This document shows, one piece after another, positions 18,041 to 29,488 of a stretch of DNA of 64,000 bases; position 1 is the first letter of the stretch; every line of letters begins with the position of its first letter. Under the pieces are notes generated by a model. The model saw nothing but the letters and a program-made list of their open reading frames with translations. It was not told the origin of the DNA and did no database searches. The position numbers and the translations under genes were made by a program. This stretch comes from Gnomoniopsis sp. IMI 355080 (taxonomy: Eukaryota > Ascomycota > Sordariomycetes > Diaporthales > Gnomoniaceae): NCBI GenBank assembly GCA_027946555.1, contig JAPEVC010000107.1, positions 1 through 64,000 on the forward strand. The letters are read 5' to 3'.

Positions 18041-18670
18041 ATGGCCTCAAAAAGTCTACCGTCTTGTCTCAGGACGATCGCAAACTACGCAAAGACCCCC
18101 TCACTACAGGCGCGCCTTTCAACAAACACCTCCACGCGTATTACAGCCGGACGGCAAATCTCAACACGACGTGCACTGCGCACACCACGATGGACTCCGA
18201 TACCAACTCCGTCCTTCCGCCACGCATACTCGACGCCTTCCACTACTACAAGTGCACCTAAAGAGCCAAATACCCCGAAACAGCCCTCCTACGAACTGAC
18301 CTTCACCTGTGTTCCCTGCGGCAGCCGCTCCGCCCACACCATTTCGAAGCAGGGCTACCACTATGGCTCCATTCTCATCACATGTCCTTCCTGCCGAAAC
18401 AGACACGTTATCTCAGACCATCTCAAGATCTTTGGCAACGACAAGATCACAGTCGAAGATTTGATGAAGGAGCGCGGCCAGCTAGTCAAGCGGGGAACGC
18501 TTGGCGAGGATGGTGATATTGAGTTTTGGGAAGACGGGACCACCACCGTGCGGAATGAGAGACAGGGCGAGGGTGATGGACAGGATCCCAAAGTCCCGAC
18601 AAGAAAAGCTACGGAGGGCACAGAAGGCGCTCAAGGAGACGCGCCCGGCTCATCCTTTGGGAAGGCATAA
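18041..18670 (+). CDS. ZIM17: Mitochondrial DNL-type zinc-finger chaperone (Zim17/Tim15)
   Basis: Zim17 keeps mitochondrial Hsp70 soluble and active in the matrix, supporting protein import and Fe-S assembly. The single exon gives 209 residues. The first 65 or so are rich in Arg, Ser and Thr with almost no acidic residues, as in a matrix-targeting presequence. The DNL zinc finger has C90-x2-C93 and C115-x2-C118, with the family hallmark HVISDHLKIFG directly after. The C-terminal 60 residues are hydrophilic. I start at 18041 (AACATGGCC context); an in-frame ATG at 18011 would add ten residues. Confidence 0.93.
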   Translation: MASKSLPSCLRTIANYAKTPSLQARLSTNTSTRITAGRQISTRRALRTPRWTPIPTPSFRHAYSTPSTTTSAPKEPNTPKQPSYELTFTCVPCGSRSAHTISKQGYHYGSILITCPSCRNRHVISDHLKIFGNDKITVEDLMKERGQLVKRGTLGEDGDIEFWEDGTTTVRNERQGEGDGQDPKVPTRKATEGTEGAQGDAPGSSFGKA

Positions 18671-19116
18671 GGAGGACCAGGCGACGTTGATAAACAAAGC
18701 ATTCACCGGCGTTTTGGAGAAAATACCCTCATACATAATAGATGGCTCGCCCGGAATACAGAGATCATCTCCAAATCCAAGAAAGCTGCGGTCATAGATG
18801 TAATTGCACATGGAGTGAGCCTACATGGAGAGCATATTGCACTGGGCGCCAGACTACCTAAGTGTCTAATACGCAAATACCTACTGAGAAAGATAGGCAG
18901 GAGAAAAGGATGGACACAGGACGCACCTCACGCCAAGTACCAGATCAAGTCGCAGGCCCAAATCGCTGACATGAGACGAATAGATGATGCCCAGGCTGGA
19001 ATATACCTTACGATCACATTACGCTTGTAATTTTCTTTGATATCTACTTGATTTTGGAAGCTCGAAGATGCTCCTTTTGCCTGTCCAACGCCGCTCCCTT
19101 CCAGAAATAACTATCA
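18671..19116. other. Convergent 3' flanks of ZIM17 and UTP20
   Basis: There is no supported gene in these 446 bp; the stretch holds the 3' ends of two convergent transcription units. Confidence 0.5.
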
Positions 19117-22100
19117 TCACCATCCCCTCCTGTGGTTCCGGTGCTCCCCGACCCTCTCCTTCCTCCTGTCCTTCTTCCGATCCATCTTCCGCCGCTTGTC
19201 CTTCTCATACCTTTCCGGCGCCGTAACCGCCTCGACCTTGCGCTTGCTATTCCTTGCCATCCGCCTTTCCCTCATCTCCTCGCCCACAGCCAGTAGCTGC
19301 CTCGTGTATTCCTCCGTACCCAGCTTCTTCTGCAGCTCGTCCATGATCTCCTGCGACTTGACCTTGAGCGTCTCATACCGGCTCTTGAAGAGCTCGTCGA
19401 CCGAGAATGGCGCCGGGATGGACGTGTCGGTGAGGTTGCGGACCGGGCGCAGGATGGTGCGCGCTGAGAGGAGGAGAGTCTCAGCGTCGGTGTTCTTGGT
19501 GAGGTGCTCGAGGGCCTCAATGGCCGCGAGCTTAGACACGAGCACGGGTGCGCGCGGGGGCACTTCGCGGCGGATGATGGCTGCGAGGCGCGAGAAGACG
19601 TAGCGCATCGTCATCGTGCGAGTCTGCTGCTTCTCCTTCCCGTCTTCCTCATCTTTGAAGAAGTCATCTTGGTTATCAGCTTCCTCTTCGTCAGACGACT
19701 CGCCGTCGTCTTCCGCCACCGTAGTGTTCAACAAGCGGGAGAGGAAGACAAGAATCTGCATGGTCTCTTGCGCCAATGCCTCATCAACCTCAAGGCTACG
19801 CATGGTCCCAAGAAGGAGTCGTATGATCTGCGCAACCTGCTCTTGCTCCAACTTCTGCCCATGGGACCCAGCCACCGTTTGTCCCCTGCCTGTCGCCGCA
19901 GCGTTGCTGGCAAAGTCTCGCAGGTACCGCGCCAGGAGCTTGACAGCATTGAGCTTCACAACTGGACGCTCATTTGACATACAGCTGAAGCAACCGGTCC
20001 ACAAGTCCGTGGTGTCCTTGGCCAACAATCTTGCAGGATGCTTGTCCACCAAGACGTGCACCAAATTCAGTGCTGTATTGACAAGCTCCCAATCAGCCTT
20101 GTCCTCATCTGCGAGTACGCTTGTCATCGCCCTCATGAGTAGCTTGACATCCTTTTTGTCTTTCTCCATTGGCTCTCGCGCCTCAAAGTAGAACCCAAAG
20201 ATCTGAAACGAAAGCTTTAGTACCGCCAGGTTGCTATCCTGATCAGCCCAGGACCTCAACTTCGTAAGGAACTCATGCAACCTGTCTTGGTCCGCCTTGC
20301 GGAAGATTTGCTTGATCAACTCGCCTGCAGCAAGGCGACACCGCTCACTGTCATCGTTGCCTAAAAGCAGCACCAGAGGAAAGAAGCACGTCGCGGCGAT
20401 TTCTGCGACGAAGTCCTCAGCAGATTTCATCAAGAGCAAATGCAGAATCTCCATGACGGAAAGTCGACCACCCTCGCGGGGGTACTTGAGGTTTGCAAGG
20501 ACAAACTCAATCTGCTTGGCCCATCTGTTCTTCTTCTGGGGGTACTCTCGCAAGAATTGGAAAAAGGCGCCTCGGGCTAGGTCGCGGGTATCCTTGTCAT
20601 CATTGGTGATCATGACGGTGCCAACATAGTCAAGTGTGTCGTAGACAACGGCCGTCTCGATTTTGCGATCCAAGACGGAGCGCAGGAAGTTGAAAGTAAC
20701 ATGGCGGTAGAGGGGCTCGGTAAGGTCATCTTTGAGCTTGCCGAGGAGTGTATCGATTGCAGCATCCTTGATTGCGATCTCACGACGATCGCGAAGTATG
20801 ACGGCGAGTAATTTGAGGGCGGTCTGGGCTAAATCGGTAGCCGTGGAGAGTGATTGGGCGATGCACTTGATCGCATCTTTCGAGGCGACTTTGTACAAGT
20901 CGTTCAGCTCTTTTGTCTTGGATGGTACACGGACCAAGACGGTGAGCAGCTTGAATGCCGCAATCTTGACCTCTTCTTCACCGGCGACAATGGCATCACC
21001 GAGAATTGGCAGAAAGCCACTGATATTGCTTGCAGTGCGGAGACTCTCGTGCTTTCTCAGCACCGAGCGGAGGATGTCGATGGCGAACCGCATGAGTTTG
21101 TGAGTATGCTTGCTCGCCGCACCGCGGTCTTCCCTTTTGGCTCCCTTTTGCACCAAATACCTTTTCGTTCTCGGGTCAACTCGCTCTTCAGCCTCGGGCT
21201 TTCTGCTCTTATAGACTTCCTGCACGACCTCGTAGCAGAAAACAAGGCTGTCTCTACTCTCGGCCGCGGGGTTTTTCTGCAGACCGGACGCAATTCTGTT
21301 GAGCAGGTCGTCGATTTTGCTGACCATGCGATGATTTAGCTTCACTAGCAGCAGTGCTTGCAAAGGCTTGACAAGCTCCACGAGCTGGGTAATTGAGGCA
21401 GTCGAGGCAATGAGTTCCATGCTGTCCTGGCTCTTACTGCTCTTTACCTCCTTCATCTTGCTAATGTAGCCCTCCTCGTCCTTTTCTTGGCCGCTTACAC
21501 CAAAGACGTCGTCCATGATGACTGTCACCATGGGTTCCAAACAGTAGTCGAGATCACCTTGTTCGAATTCTGGTATAACAGCCAGCAAGAGCGTGTGCAA
21601 GGTGTAGGACAACACATGCAACTGTGTGCCTGATCTCAAAGCGCCACGCAATTCCTTGAGGATGAAGCCAAAGGATGGGGCCCCTAGGATACATGCAATC
21701 TTGGCTAGTGTGCTCCGTGACATCTCGCGGGATTCCCAAGACTTGCTTCTTAGAATGTGGCAGATGTCTGTGAGAACACTAGGAAGCTGCTGGCTAAGCA
21801 AATTGTCGGGCAATAGACGCAGAAGCTTGACCAGAATGACAGCCACTGGCACACGTGCGCTGACAGTCTCTTCATTCTTGTCATGAAGATGTGCCAATAA
21901 GGGCGGAGTAAAGGTGGCAGAAAATTCCTCCGCCATCTTGTCCTGCGATGGTATCGTCCGTGCAAGGCGACGCTTAGGTACGTCGATTGAGCCAGCAGCC
22001 TCATCCATGTCGACATCCATGGTGTTGTCCTCCTTGCTCTCAGCAGCCGCAACCAGAGACTCGACAGTCTTATCTAGAAGCCTGATCACCTGCTTGTGCA

Positions 22101-25100
22101 TTTCTGGCTGCGACTGAAGGTAAGAGATGTATCTGCGGAGCACTGCCCTGTACGAAGACCATTCCAGTGACCCGGCAAGCCCAGCGATGGTAGCAGCAGC
22201 TTGCGCCCCCAGTCCGTGGTCATCGCCACCAGTACGACCAAGAACAAAATGCTCCAGCAGTGGAAGGAATATGTGGGCAACATTCTTGCTGCTAAACTCA
22301 CTGCGTTCGTTGGCTGCAGTGAGCACCTGGACGGCCTGGAGTTGCTTTGAGACAGCGGGCGTGAGAATATTGCTGAAAAAGGCCTTGCTGGAGTCCTCCT
22401 CATCAGACGGCACCAACATAGACAGATCGCTCACAGGCGCCCAGCCACGTAGCTTGGTAATCAGATGACCAAGTAGTCGGATCGTCTCACGCCGTATTGT
22501 CTCCGAAGGCTCTCGGACACCGGCCTGAATAGCTGGCATAATGACACTGCTCACGATGTCCACGTAGCTGCTTTGCGCCTCTGTGCCCCAGGCCTCAGCA
22601 GCTGCATCGATGAATTTGCACAAGCCATCCGTCGAGTTGGAGCAGAGGATGCCGAACTCTTCATCTTGGCTCAAGTAGAAGACAAAGCTGTGCAACAGGG
22701 GCATCCATTGGTCAATTGTCAATGGAGTCGACCTGCGCCTCACGGCATTGAAAGCGAGAAGTCGGCGGTCGTAGTCTGGTTCGTCCAGCCTCTCCTCGAC
22801 GTATGCATTGAGGTTCGTGCATAATTGAGCGACTTCCTCCACGGCCGGATCACGTGTGGCGAAAGCCAGCAGCACCTTCGATAGTGACTCCCTGTTCCGC
22901 TTGTCCTTGAAGAAGCTAAACAGCGAAGCCAAAGTCCTATAAACACTTTGCTTCAGAACTGGATCGTTGTGAATATCGTCGGCAATGATGTAATGCTCCA
23001 ACACCAGTAGCAGTGATCCCTTGACCTTGGGACTGACACGGCGAACAGGTTGATTGAGCAGGTGGGTGGAGATATCAACCAAGTTGCGTGCATTGCGGGA
23101 GCCATCCACAACAGAAGAGAGCTCAACGACCGCGTCGACGCAGACCTCAAGCACACGGCTCTCGATGTCGTTGCGCGTTTGCAAGAAATTGCTGATTTCA
23201 CTGAGAACCTTGTCTGCGTTGGGATCGAGCAATTCGGCCTTGATCACGCCGCTAACTTGGGACTCGTTTTCTGGCGCTTGAGCAAGCTTGACGAGATTCA
23301 GTATGATGCCAAGGGCGAAAACCCTAACTTCGTTTTTGCTCTTCTCAAAGCCGATGCAGTCTGCAATCTTGGGAATGACATCCTGGTTGATGGCAAGTAT
23401 CGTCGCAGTATGTGGCAGTACCGACCAGGCCTCTAGAAGTTTCCAAGTCCATGATACGCCCTGCGCCATCTCCTCCGGTGGCAAGTTGATCACTGGAGTA
23501 ACAATTTCGGTAACAATTGACTTTTGGTATGGTGTCCAGTCAAAGTTTGGATTATTCCTGATCAGAGCACAGAGAGATTTGAGCGATGTCGTCCTTGCCA
23601 CCTTGTAAAGTGAAGTGTTGCTCGTCTTGTCGTCTTCAATACTAGCGTCGTCGTCTTGTTCCTCGTCCTTCTGTTCTGCTTGACGCAAGTTGCGAGATGC
23701 TGAGAATAGGCAGTACAGAACAGCATTTACCAATGGATCCATGTACCTCTCGCCACTTGTTCCAAGTTCGTTGATGATGGATTGGGCCATGTTGAGGAAA
23801 CCGACCTGCTGACGGGGAGTGATCTTTTCGTGTTGGAACAGGCTCTCATCCAACCCCGAAGCATCTGCGACGCGGACGCCTCGGAGTTTACCGAGTGCAA
23901 TATCAAGGAAGCCTCCGATATCCTGGATCGATAGGTTTCTAATGATGGCAAGCCTAGTAGCGTGAAGACCATTCCTGCCGCTGGCAGCACCCTTCTTGGA
24001 CGTTGCTCTACCATACAGCACGCGCAATAGTACCGGCATTAGCTCTGCTCGGTGTTGCGGCTGTATCAGATTTTCGTCTTGTAAGAACACTGTTAGCTCG
24101 TTCTTGAATCGAGACTCATCAAGCAAATACTCCAGGTTCTCCCTGTAGGGCTTGACGCCCTCCTGCTTCCACGTCAAGACAGCCTTCAGCGCCAGCTTTT
24201 GGACCTCAAGATCGCGATTGGCCAAAAGACTGAGAAGCGTCTCGTACACTTCCTGGCTCTTGTAGAGTACCTTCGGATTCCCAAATTGAGCAAAGACTCC
24301 GATCAAGGCTTTCTTGTCCGGCAAGGACCAGAAGTCATCGTCAGGAATGACTGAATCCTCCTCTTCCTGGTCTGATGCATTCTGAGCCTCATCTAGTGAC
24401 AAAAGAAAAGGCACGACTTTTCTCGAGCGCTTTTCTGGCAAGGCTGGCGTTGCTGAGAAGACCTTTAGGGCTTTGCTTCTGGCATTTGGCACGTGCGCAG
24501 GGGCCACATCTTGCTGCTGTTGCTCGAACTCTTCCAGTAGGATGTTGGCCGGCTGGTCGAGAGCCTCACCGATTGGACCGGCTTTTACCTGTAACTGAGA
24601 TAGATTAATGCAGGCGAAGCTCGAACCTGCGTAGCCCGGTCCCCCATGAGAGGGCGATTGAGGTGGCGTCCACCGTGGCGAAGGGATCTGAAGCCATTCA
24701 AATGCGCGAGTGAAAATGAGTTCGCCTCCAGACTTCACCTCAGCAACCTGTTTCAAAGCTTCCACGGCTTCATCCCACACCGGCGCCAACGGGATGGTCA
24801 TCATTCCAAAAAGATACGCAGGCACTGCTAGACGCAGCCACGAACCCTCAGCCAGACGCGCATATGATTGTGCGAGGCGTCGTAGGTGGACTGCGATGGC
24901 ACGAGGACTTTGATGATCTAGTGGAAGCTGCTCCACCAAAATCATTGTGGACAGACATGAATCCTGATCAGGGGTGAACGGTAGAACCTCGAACATCCGC
25001 AGCGATGCCAATCGAAGTGGACGAGATGAACTGGCGAGATTGTTGGCAAGCGCCAGAATGAATGGATCGTCCTCGGACACTGGGCTTTCGTTGCCGCGGC

Positions 25101-27099
25101 CCTTCTTGTCCTTTGTCATCTCATTTTCGTACTCCAGCAGAGCCTCAAGAAAGACTGCACTGCTGGAGAACCTTGGCGCAGCAGCCTGAAGCAACGGGCT
25201 CAGTGAGTTGTCCACAGTACCAGATGCTTTGCCCATCTTCAGGTAAGCTAAAAATCCTTGGGTAACGATGAATCGAGTCTCGTCGGTGTCCAGAGAGGAA
25301 GAGGGTCGCAACGCAAGTTTCAGCTTCTTAAGCAACAACTCTGCTATCCTGGCACTCGTGGCCGGATGAACATTGGTTGACTCTAATACTCGAAGGAGTG
25401 CAGCGTACTTGGGCAAAGCACGATCTCTCCAGTCGCCCAGATTCTTGCCATGAGAGCCTTGTTCGGGAAATGAGGTATTTCCCAACTCCTCGAACTTGTC
25501 GACGATTTGATCCTGCCATGACTGTGGCAGTGGGCACCCTTCTTTGTCACCTGCCCGCGGCAACGCGCCGGACTCGACCAATTTTGGAAGCAACACACAC
25601 AACAGGTCCTCATTCGAATCTTCCGACCAGTGTGCAGCGACGAACTTCTGAAATGGCTTTTGAAACAAGCTACGAAACCTCGCCCCATTCAGCTCTGCCA
25701 GACACGCACAAAATGGGATGTACCACTTCATCAATGGTTCACCCGTCATGATCTTGTTGAAATCATTGAGAGAAGGAATGAGTGCATCCATGGGCGCTTG
25801 GCTCCAGCAGATGGCTGCGTGAACCACCACACCCTCCCAGAGTAAGGGGCCAGCGACCCTTGAGATCTTTTCCCCACTTTTGGAAAGCCCTTCTAGAGCC
25901 TTGACCAAAGTTTTGATGAAAGACGCCCAGTCGCTAATGCGAGAACCGTCGCGCACGCCCGCCACAATCCCAAACAGTCGAGGAAACAAAGTGAGGCGGT
26001 ATGGGTTTTCCTGGGTTGACGTATCTTCGAATGCCTTGGTTGTGAAGTCTATTATGGACCCAAGAAGACCAGTGAAAGATTCCGGGGTGGAGTGGTGAAT
26101 GATGTTGGTGAGAACGCCGCAACAGACATCGGTCCAGAACAATAAACTGCCCGGCTCCAGCTCTTGTAAAGGGATTTTTGTAAGGAGTGACTCGAAAATG
26201 TACGTCGCCGTCGAGTGCAGTGTGTTGCCCGAACTCTTCATGGCCTCTGAGAACATCGTCATGACTCCTGCCCGATACATCTGGAACTGCTTGGATTGAA
26301 GGACAGCATCTAATTCGTGATCGGCAACGTTATCCTTGACGTTCTTGTTCTTGCTTGCCAACGCCTTGGCCAAGTCTTTCAAATCGTTTCTCACATGCTC
26401 GACAATACGAGGGAGTGCGGTCTCGCGATGGGAGGGTGAGGCGGCCTTTTTGATCAAGAAGCTCATGGCCTCGGCGGCGAATCTGTTGATGTGAACAGGG
26501 TGTCTCGCCTTGCCCAGGAGCCCTGAGAGCATATCGTAAGTCGGTCGCAGGTCCGGAACAATCAGCTTCGACAAGTATTTGAAGAGCCACGCCAGGGCCC
26601 CAAATGTCCACTCGATCACATCAGCGCCCTGTGACTTGCCGGCGATAGCGACAAGCAACTGTAGGCTCCTCTGGTAGTATTTCTCAAACTTCACACCCAA
26701 GTCGTGGGCGAAAGCCGTCAAGAGATCCAACAGCGGTTCGAGTGCCTCCCTCTCCTGCGCGCCAATATATGTGGCCAATATGTCGAAGATCTTGGTCTGG
26801 TGATGGACGATCTGCGGCAAGGTCTCGCAGAGGGGATAGACTTCCCGCTTGAAATTTGTGAAGGGTTTGGAGATGTTGAGATCGGCCCATTTTGAGATTC
26901 CATTTCGGAAGTAGGAGGTGGTGGCAGAAAAGTCTTCTTCGTCGAGGTCGTGCCGGCGCACTTTGCGCAAAGGGTCGAGTGAGTTGAGCTTGGAGATCTT
27001 GGTGGAAAAGGACTCCCAGCGGTGATTCTTTTGATGCGGGGTTGAATTGTTGTGTTTTCGGACCTTTGAAACCCTCCCAGATGCGACGGTGGCCGGCAT
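19117..27099 (-). CDS. UTP20: U3 snoRNP / 90S pre-ribosome component Utp20
   Basis: Utp20 is a very large alpha-solenoid protein of the small-subunit processome in the nucleolus, needed for early cleavages of pre-rRNA and 18S rRNA production. One uninterrupted frame of 2,660 residues matches the family's usual length (about 2,500-2,800). The N-terminus (HRWESFSTKISKLNSLDPL) is typical, followed by repeated amphipathic helix pairs throughout. Acidic patches (QEEEDSVIPDDD, EDDGESSDEEEADNQDDF) interrupt the solenoid. The last 60 residues are strongly basic (KDKRRKMDRKKDRRKERVG), as in nucleolar proteins. It is convergent with ZIM17 and divergent from DRN1. Confidence 0.96.
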   Translation of the reverse strand: MPATVASGRVSKVRKHNNSTPHQKNHRWESFSTKISKLNSLDPLRKVRRHDLDEEDFSATTSYFRNGISKWADLNISKPFTNFKREVYPLCETLPQIVHHQTKIFDILATYIGAQEREALEPLLDLLTAFAHDLGVKFEKYYQRSLQLLVAIAGKSQGADVIEWTFGALAWLFKYLSKLIVPDLRPTYDMLSGLLGKARHPVHINRFAAEAMSFLIKKAASPSHRETALPRIVEHVRNDLKDLAKALASKNKNVKDNVADHELDAVLQSKQFQMYRAGVMTMFSEAMKSSGNTLHSTATYIFESLLTKIPLQELEPGSLLFWTDVCCGVLTNIIHHSTPESFTGLLGSIIDFTTKAFEDTSTQENPYRLTLFPRLFGIVAGVRDGSRISDWASFIKTLVKALEGLSKSGEKISRVAGPLLWEGVVVHAAICWSQAPMDALIPSLNDFNKIMTGEPLMKWYIPFCACLAELNGARFRSLFQKPFQKFVAAHWSEDSNEDLLCVLLPKLVESGALPRAGDKEGCPLPQSWQDQIVDKFEELGNTSFPEQGSHGKNLGDWRDRALPKYAALLRVLESTNVHPATSARIAELLLKKLKLALRPSSSLDTDETRFIVTQGFLAYLKMGKASGTVDNSLSPLLQAAAPRFSSSAVFLEALLEYENEMTKDKKGRGNESPVSEDDPFILALANNLASSSRPLRLASLRMFEVLPFTPDQDSCLSTMILVEQLPLDHQSPRAIAVHLRRLAQSYARLAEGSWLRLAVPAYLFGMMTIPLAPVWDEAVEALKQVAEVKSGGELIFTRAFEWLQIPSPRWTPPQSPSHGGPGYAGSSFACINLSQLQVKAGPIGEALDQPANILLEEFEQQQQDVAPAHVPNARSKALKVFSATPALPEKRSRKVVPFLLSLDEAQNASDQEEEDSVIPDDDFWSLPDKKALIGVFAQFGNPKVLYKSQEVYETLLSLLANRDLEVQKLALKAVLTWKQEGVKPYRENLEYLLDESRFKNELTVFLQDENLIQPQHRAELMPVLLRVLYGRATSKKGAASGRNGLHATRLAIIRNLSIQDIGGFLDIALGKLRGVRVADASGLDESLFQHEKITPRQQVGFLNMAQSIINELGTSGERYMDPLVNAVLYCLFSASRNLRQAEQKDEEQDDDASIEDDKTSNTSLYKVARTTSLKSLCALIRNNPNFDWTPYQKSIVTEIVTPVINLPPEEMAQGVSWTWKLLEAWSVLPHTATILAINQDVIPKIADCIGFEKSKNEVRVFALGIILNLVKLAQAPENESQVSGVIKAELLDPNADKVLSEISNFLQTRNDIESRVLEVCVDAVVELSSVVDGSRNARNLVDISTHLLNQPVRRVSPKVKGSLLLVLEHYIIADDIHNDPVLKQSVYRTLASLFSFFKDKRNRESLSKVLLAFATRDPAVEEVAQLCTNLNAYVEERLDEPDYDRRLLAFNAVRRRSTPLTIDQWMPLLHSFVFYLSQDEEFGILCSNSTDGLCKFIDAAAEAWGTEAQSSYVDIVSSVIMPAIQAGVREPSETIRRETIRLLGHLITKLRGWAPVSDLSMLVPSDEEDSSKAFFSNILTPAVSKQLQAVQVLTAANERSEFSSKNVAHIFLPLLEHFVLGRTGGDDHGLGAQAAATIAGLAGSLEWSSYRAVLRRYISYLQSQPEMHKQVIRLLDKTVESLVAAAESKEDNTMDVDMDEAAGSIDVPKRRLARTIPSQDKMAEEFSATFTPPLLAHLHDKNEETVSARVPVAVILVKLLRLLPDNLLSQQLPSVLTDICHILRSKSWESREMSRSTLAKIACILGAPSFGFILKELRGALRSGTQLHVLSYTLHTLLLAVIPEFEQGDLDYCLEPMVTVIMDDVFGVSGQEKDEEGYISKMKEVKSSKSQDSMELIASTASITQLVELVKPLQALLLVKLNHRMVSKIDDLLNRIASGLQKNPAAESRDSLVFCYEVVQEVYKSRKPEAEERVDPRTKRYLVQKGAKREDRGAASKHTHKLMRFAIDILRSVLRKHESLRTASNISGFLPILGDAIVAGEEEVKIAAFKLLTVLVRVPSKTKELNDLYKVASKDAIKCIAQSLSTATDLAQTALKLLAVILRDRREIAIKDAAIDTLLGKLKDDLTEPLYRHVTFNFLRSVLDRKIETAVVYDTLDYVGTVMITNDDKDTRDLARGAFFQFLREYPQKKNRWAKQIEFVLANLKYPREGGRLSVMEILHLLLMKSAEDFVAEIAATCFFPLVLLLGNDDSERCRLAAGELIKQIFRKADQDRLHEFLTKLRSWADQDSNLAVLKLSFQIFGFYFEAREPMEKDKKDVKLLMRAMTSVLADEDKADWELVNTALNLVHVLVDKHPARLLAKDTTDLWTGCFSCMSNERPVVKLNAVKLLARYLRDFASNAAATGRGQTVAGSHGQKLEQEQVAQIIRLLLGTMRSLEVDEALAQETMQILVFLSRLLNTTVAEDDGESSDEEEADNQDDFFKDEEDGKEKQQTRTMTMRYVFSRLAAIIRREVPPRAPVLVSKLAAIEALEHLTKNTDAETLLLSARTILRPVRNLTDTSIPAPFSVDELFKSRYETLKVKSQEIMDELQKKLGTEEYTRQLLAVGEEMRERRMARNSKRKVEAVTAPERYEKDKRRKMDRKKDRRKERVGEHRNHRRGW

Positions 27100-27728
27100 A
27101 TTGGCTAAGTCGAGGCGTCTCGTGAAGAGGGCCCCTCAAGTCTGAGGATGGGGATTTTGGAGTTGTAGATGCGGGCGAATTTGTTCCTAGGCGCATCACT
27201 TTCGCGAACTTTTGGAAATTTTTATCAAGGATGGCACGGGCCATCCGACGCTAAGATAACCTTGATAAGAGCTCGGCCGACCTGGCGCAACTTGTGATTC
27301 TTTGATCCAAAACTTCGTACAGACCCGTAAATTTGTCGCCAACATCGCCTCACGCTTCATAGATGCGTCGCTATCCTTTTAAGGCATGATACTACTCCAT
27401 AATATTTCTTACTAGGTTCATAGGCTGCCCCAATTTGGTACCTTCCGACTCACGGCGCAATATCGAGTACTCTATTACCCATCCTCGGACGATCGATCCC
27501 GGCTCGACTTCCCTCCCCGACTATCTTTTCTTCGAACGATACATACCATTTTCGCAGCTCGCTCAAATCAACTTGGTCCTTTTCTTTAAAAAACCTGGTG
27601 CTCTGAGCGCCGCCTACAAACCTGAGCTCCTCGACTTCCCTTCCGAAGGCTTTCCCGCCGACTACTACCACCTTTGGTTCGAGGATCTTGGGTTAGATAC
27701 CCTTCTCCTTCTGGTTCCAATTCCAGAA
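27100..27728. promoter_or_regulatory. Divergent promoter of UTP20 and DRN1
   Basis: This 629-bp gap separates two divergent RNA-processing genes. Open frames inside it run into the short DRN1 first exon and have no recognisable domain. Confidence 0.5.
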
Positions 27729-29488
27729 ATGGCGACTCCCAAGATGTGTGTAGCCCCCTTCTCCTTTCTGGACCTTGCATTGTACTCTTGATCCGTCACG
27801 AGGTGCAGCCGCTTCTTGATTATACTAATCTCTGTCACTTCAGTTTCGTCGGCGGTAGCGTCAATGGCCAACTAGAACCCTTCTTCACAAAGCTCTCCAA
27901 CGTCCATGCAAAACACAACTTCTCGTTCGCGATAGTCGTGGGAAACTTGTTTGCTGTGGAAGACGATGAATCTGTGACTGCCCTTCTCTCGGGGAAGATC
28001 GAAGTGCCCGTCACTACCTACTTCACCGTCGGCACTCAAGCCCTGCCTGCTCGAATTGTCGAGAAGATTACCAGCGACGAGGGTGAGATCTGCCCCAACC
28101 TACACTACTTGAACAAGACCAGCATTACCAAGACCTCGGAGGGCGTGCGCATCGTGGCTCTTGGTGGCACATTGGACACTGAGATCTTGGGGGGCGGTCA
28201 GTCCAAGGAGCAACACCTTCCTTATCACACAGCCGCCGATGCAAAGACTCTGCGTGGCGCCAACTCCGCCGACATCCTCCTCACGAGCATCTGGCCCTCC
28301 CTAGTGTGGAACGGCAGTCAGCAAGCACTGCCCTTCGAACCCGACACAGTGCCTACCAGCGACGACATCGCAGACCTCTGCGCTACCCTCAAACCACGTT
28401 ATCACTTCTGCCCGTCACCTGGTGACTTCGGATTTGATCGGACTCCGTTCTTTCACGCTCCTCCCGACCCATCTACGGACCCCCCCGTTACTCGATTCGT
28501 CTCTCTTGCCCCATTTGGCAACGCACAAAAGGCCAAAACCATGACTGCTTTCTCGCTCGCAGCCCCTGGACCCATTCCAACGGGCAGTACCGTCTCACCT
28601 TTTCTCGCGCGATCAGATTTGTCTAGGAAGCGCCCGGCCGCTTCAGAGGAAGGTTTCTCCCGTTTCGGCAACGGTCACCATGAAGGTGGTCGCCAGCAAC
28701 ACCGGTCTGGCAGGGGCAACAAGCGGCAGAAACCGGGTCCTGATGTGTGCTTCTTCTGCTTGAATAGTGAAAACTCGGAGAATCATATGGTGTGCTCGAT
28801 TGGTGATGAGTCGTACCTTGCTACTGCCAAGGGTCCTCTCACCACTTCCAGTACGTACGCTGAATACGGTCTCGACTATCCAGCTCACATGATCATCACT
28901 CCTATTGCGCACGTATCTTCCATCAGCGGCGCTGTAATGGGCCAAGAGGAAGCGGACAATACCTTCAAGGAGATGACTCGGTTTCGTGAGTCTCTGCAGG
29001 CTACGGTGTCCAACATTTCCAAGCATAAGCTTGGCGCTGTCACCTGGGAGATCAACCGAGACGCTGGTGTTCATGTCCACTGGCAATTTCTACCCGTGCC
29101 TGCTGATTTGATTACAAAAGGTCTGGTTGAAGCTGCGTTCAAGGTTGAGGCGGAGAACCTGAAACTTCCAGGTCTAGTGGTGAAGGACTTTGGCCTTGCC
29201 GATGAGGTGCCGGGTGACTACATTAGGGTCTGGATCTGGTACGAAGACGACGGAGATGGTGAGGATGGCGATGGTGGCAAGATCGTCAGCAAGTGTCTCA
29301 TGATGCGCTTCGACAGGAGTGTGCGATTTGATTTGCAGTACCCCCGCAAGGTCATGGCGAAGCTATTGAAGCTGGAAACGCGCTCTATATGGCAAGAGTG
29401 CACCCAGACGACCGATGAGGAGGCGAGCGACACGACCAAGTTCCGTGTGGAAGCGTACAAGCCGTGGGATTTTACATTGATGGACTAG
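27729..29488 (+). CDS. DRN1: CwfJ/CWF19-like protein, Dbr1-associated (Drn1)
   Basis: Drn1/CWF19-like proteins associate with the intron lariat spliceosome and the debranching enzyme Dbr1. There are two exons: 27729-27745 (17 bp, MATPK plus AT) and 27844-29488, joined across a 98-bp intron with GTGTGT donor, CTAAT branch site and TTCAG acceptor. The product has 553 residues. The N-terminal region carries the metallophosphoesterase-like fold seen in this family (FVGGSVNGQLEPF, SFAIVVGNLF). A basic linker with NKRQK follows near 337. The CwfJ C-terminal domain 1 then begins CFFCLNSENSENHMV and includes the HIT-like HVHWQFLPVP. The end is acidic (YEDDGDGEDGDGG) before CwfJ domain 2. The 17-bp first exon is easily missed by gene finders. 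Confidence 0.93.
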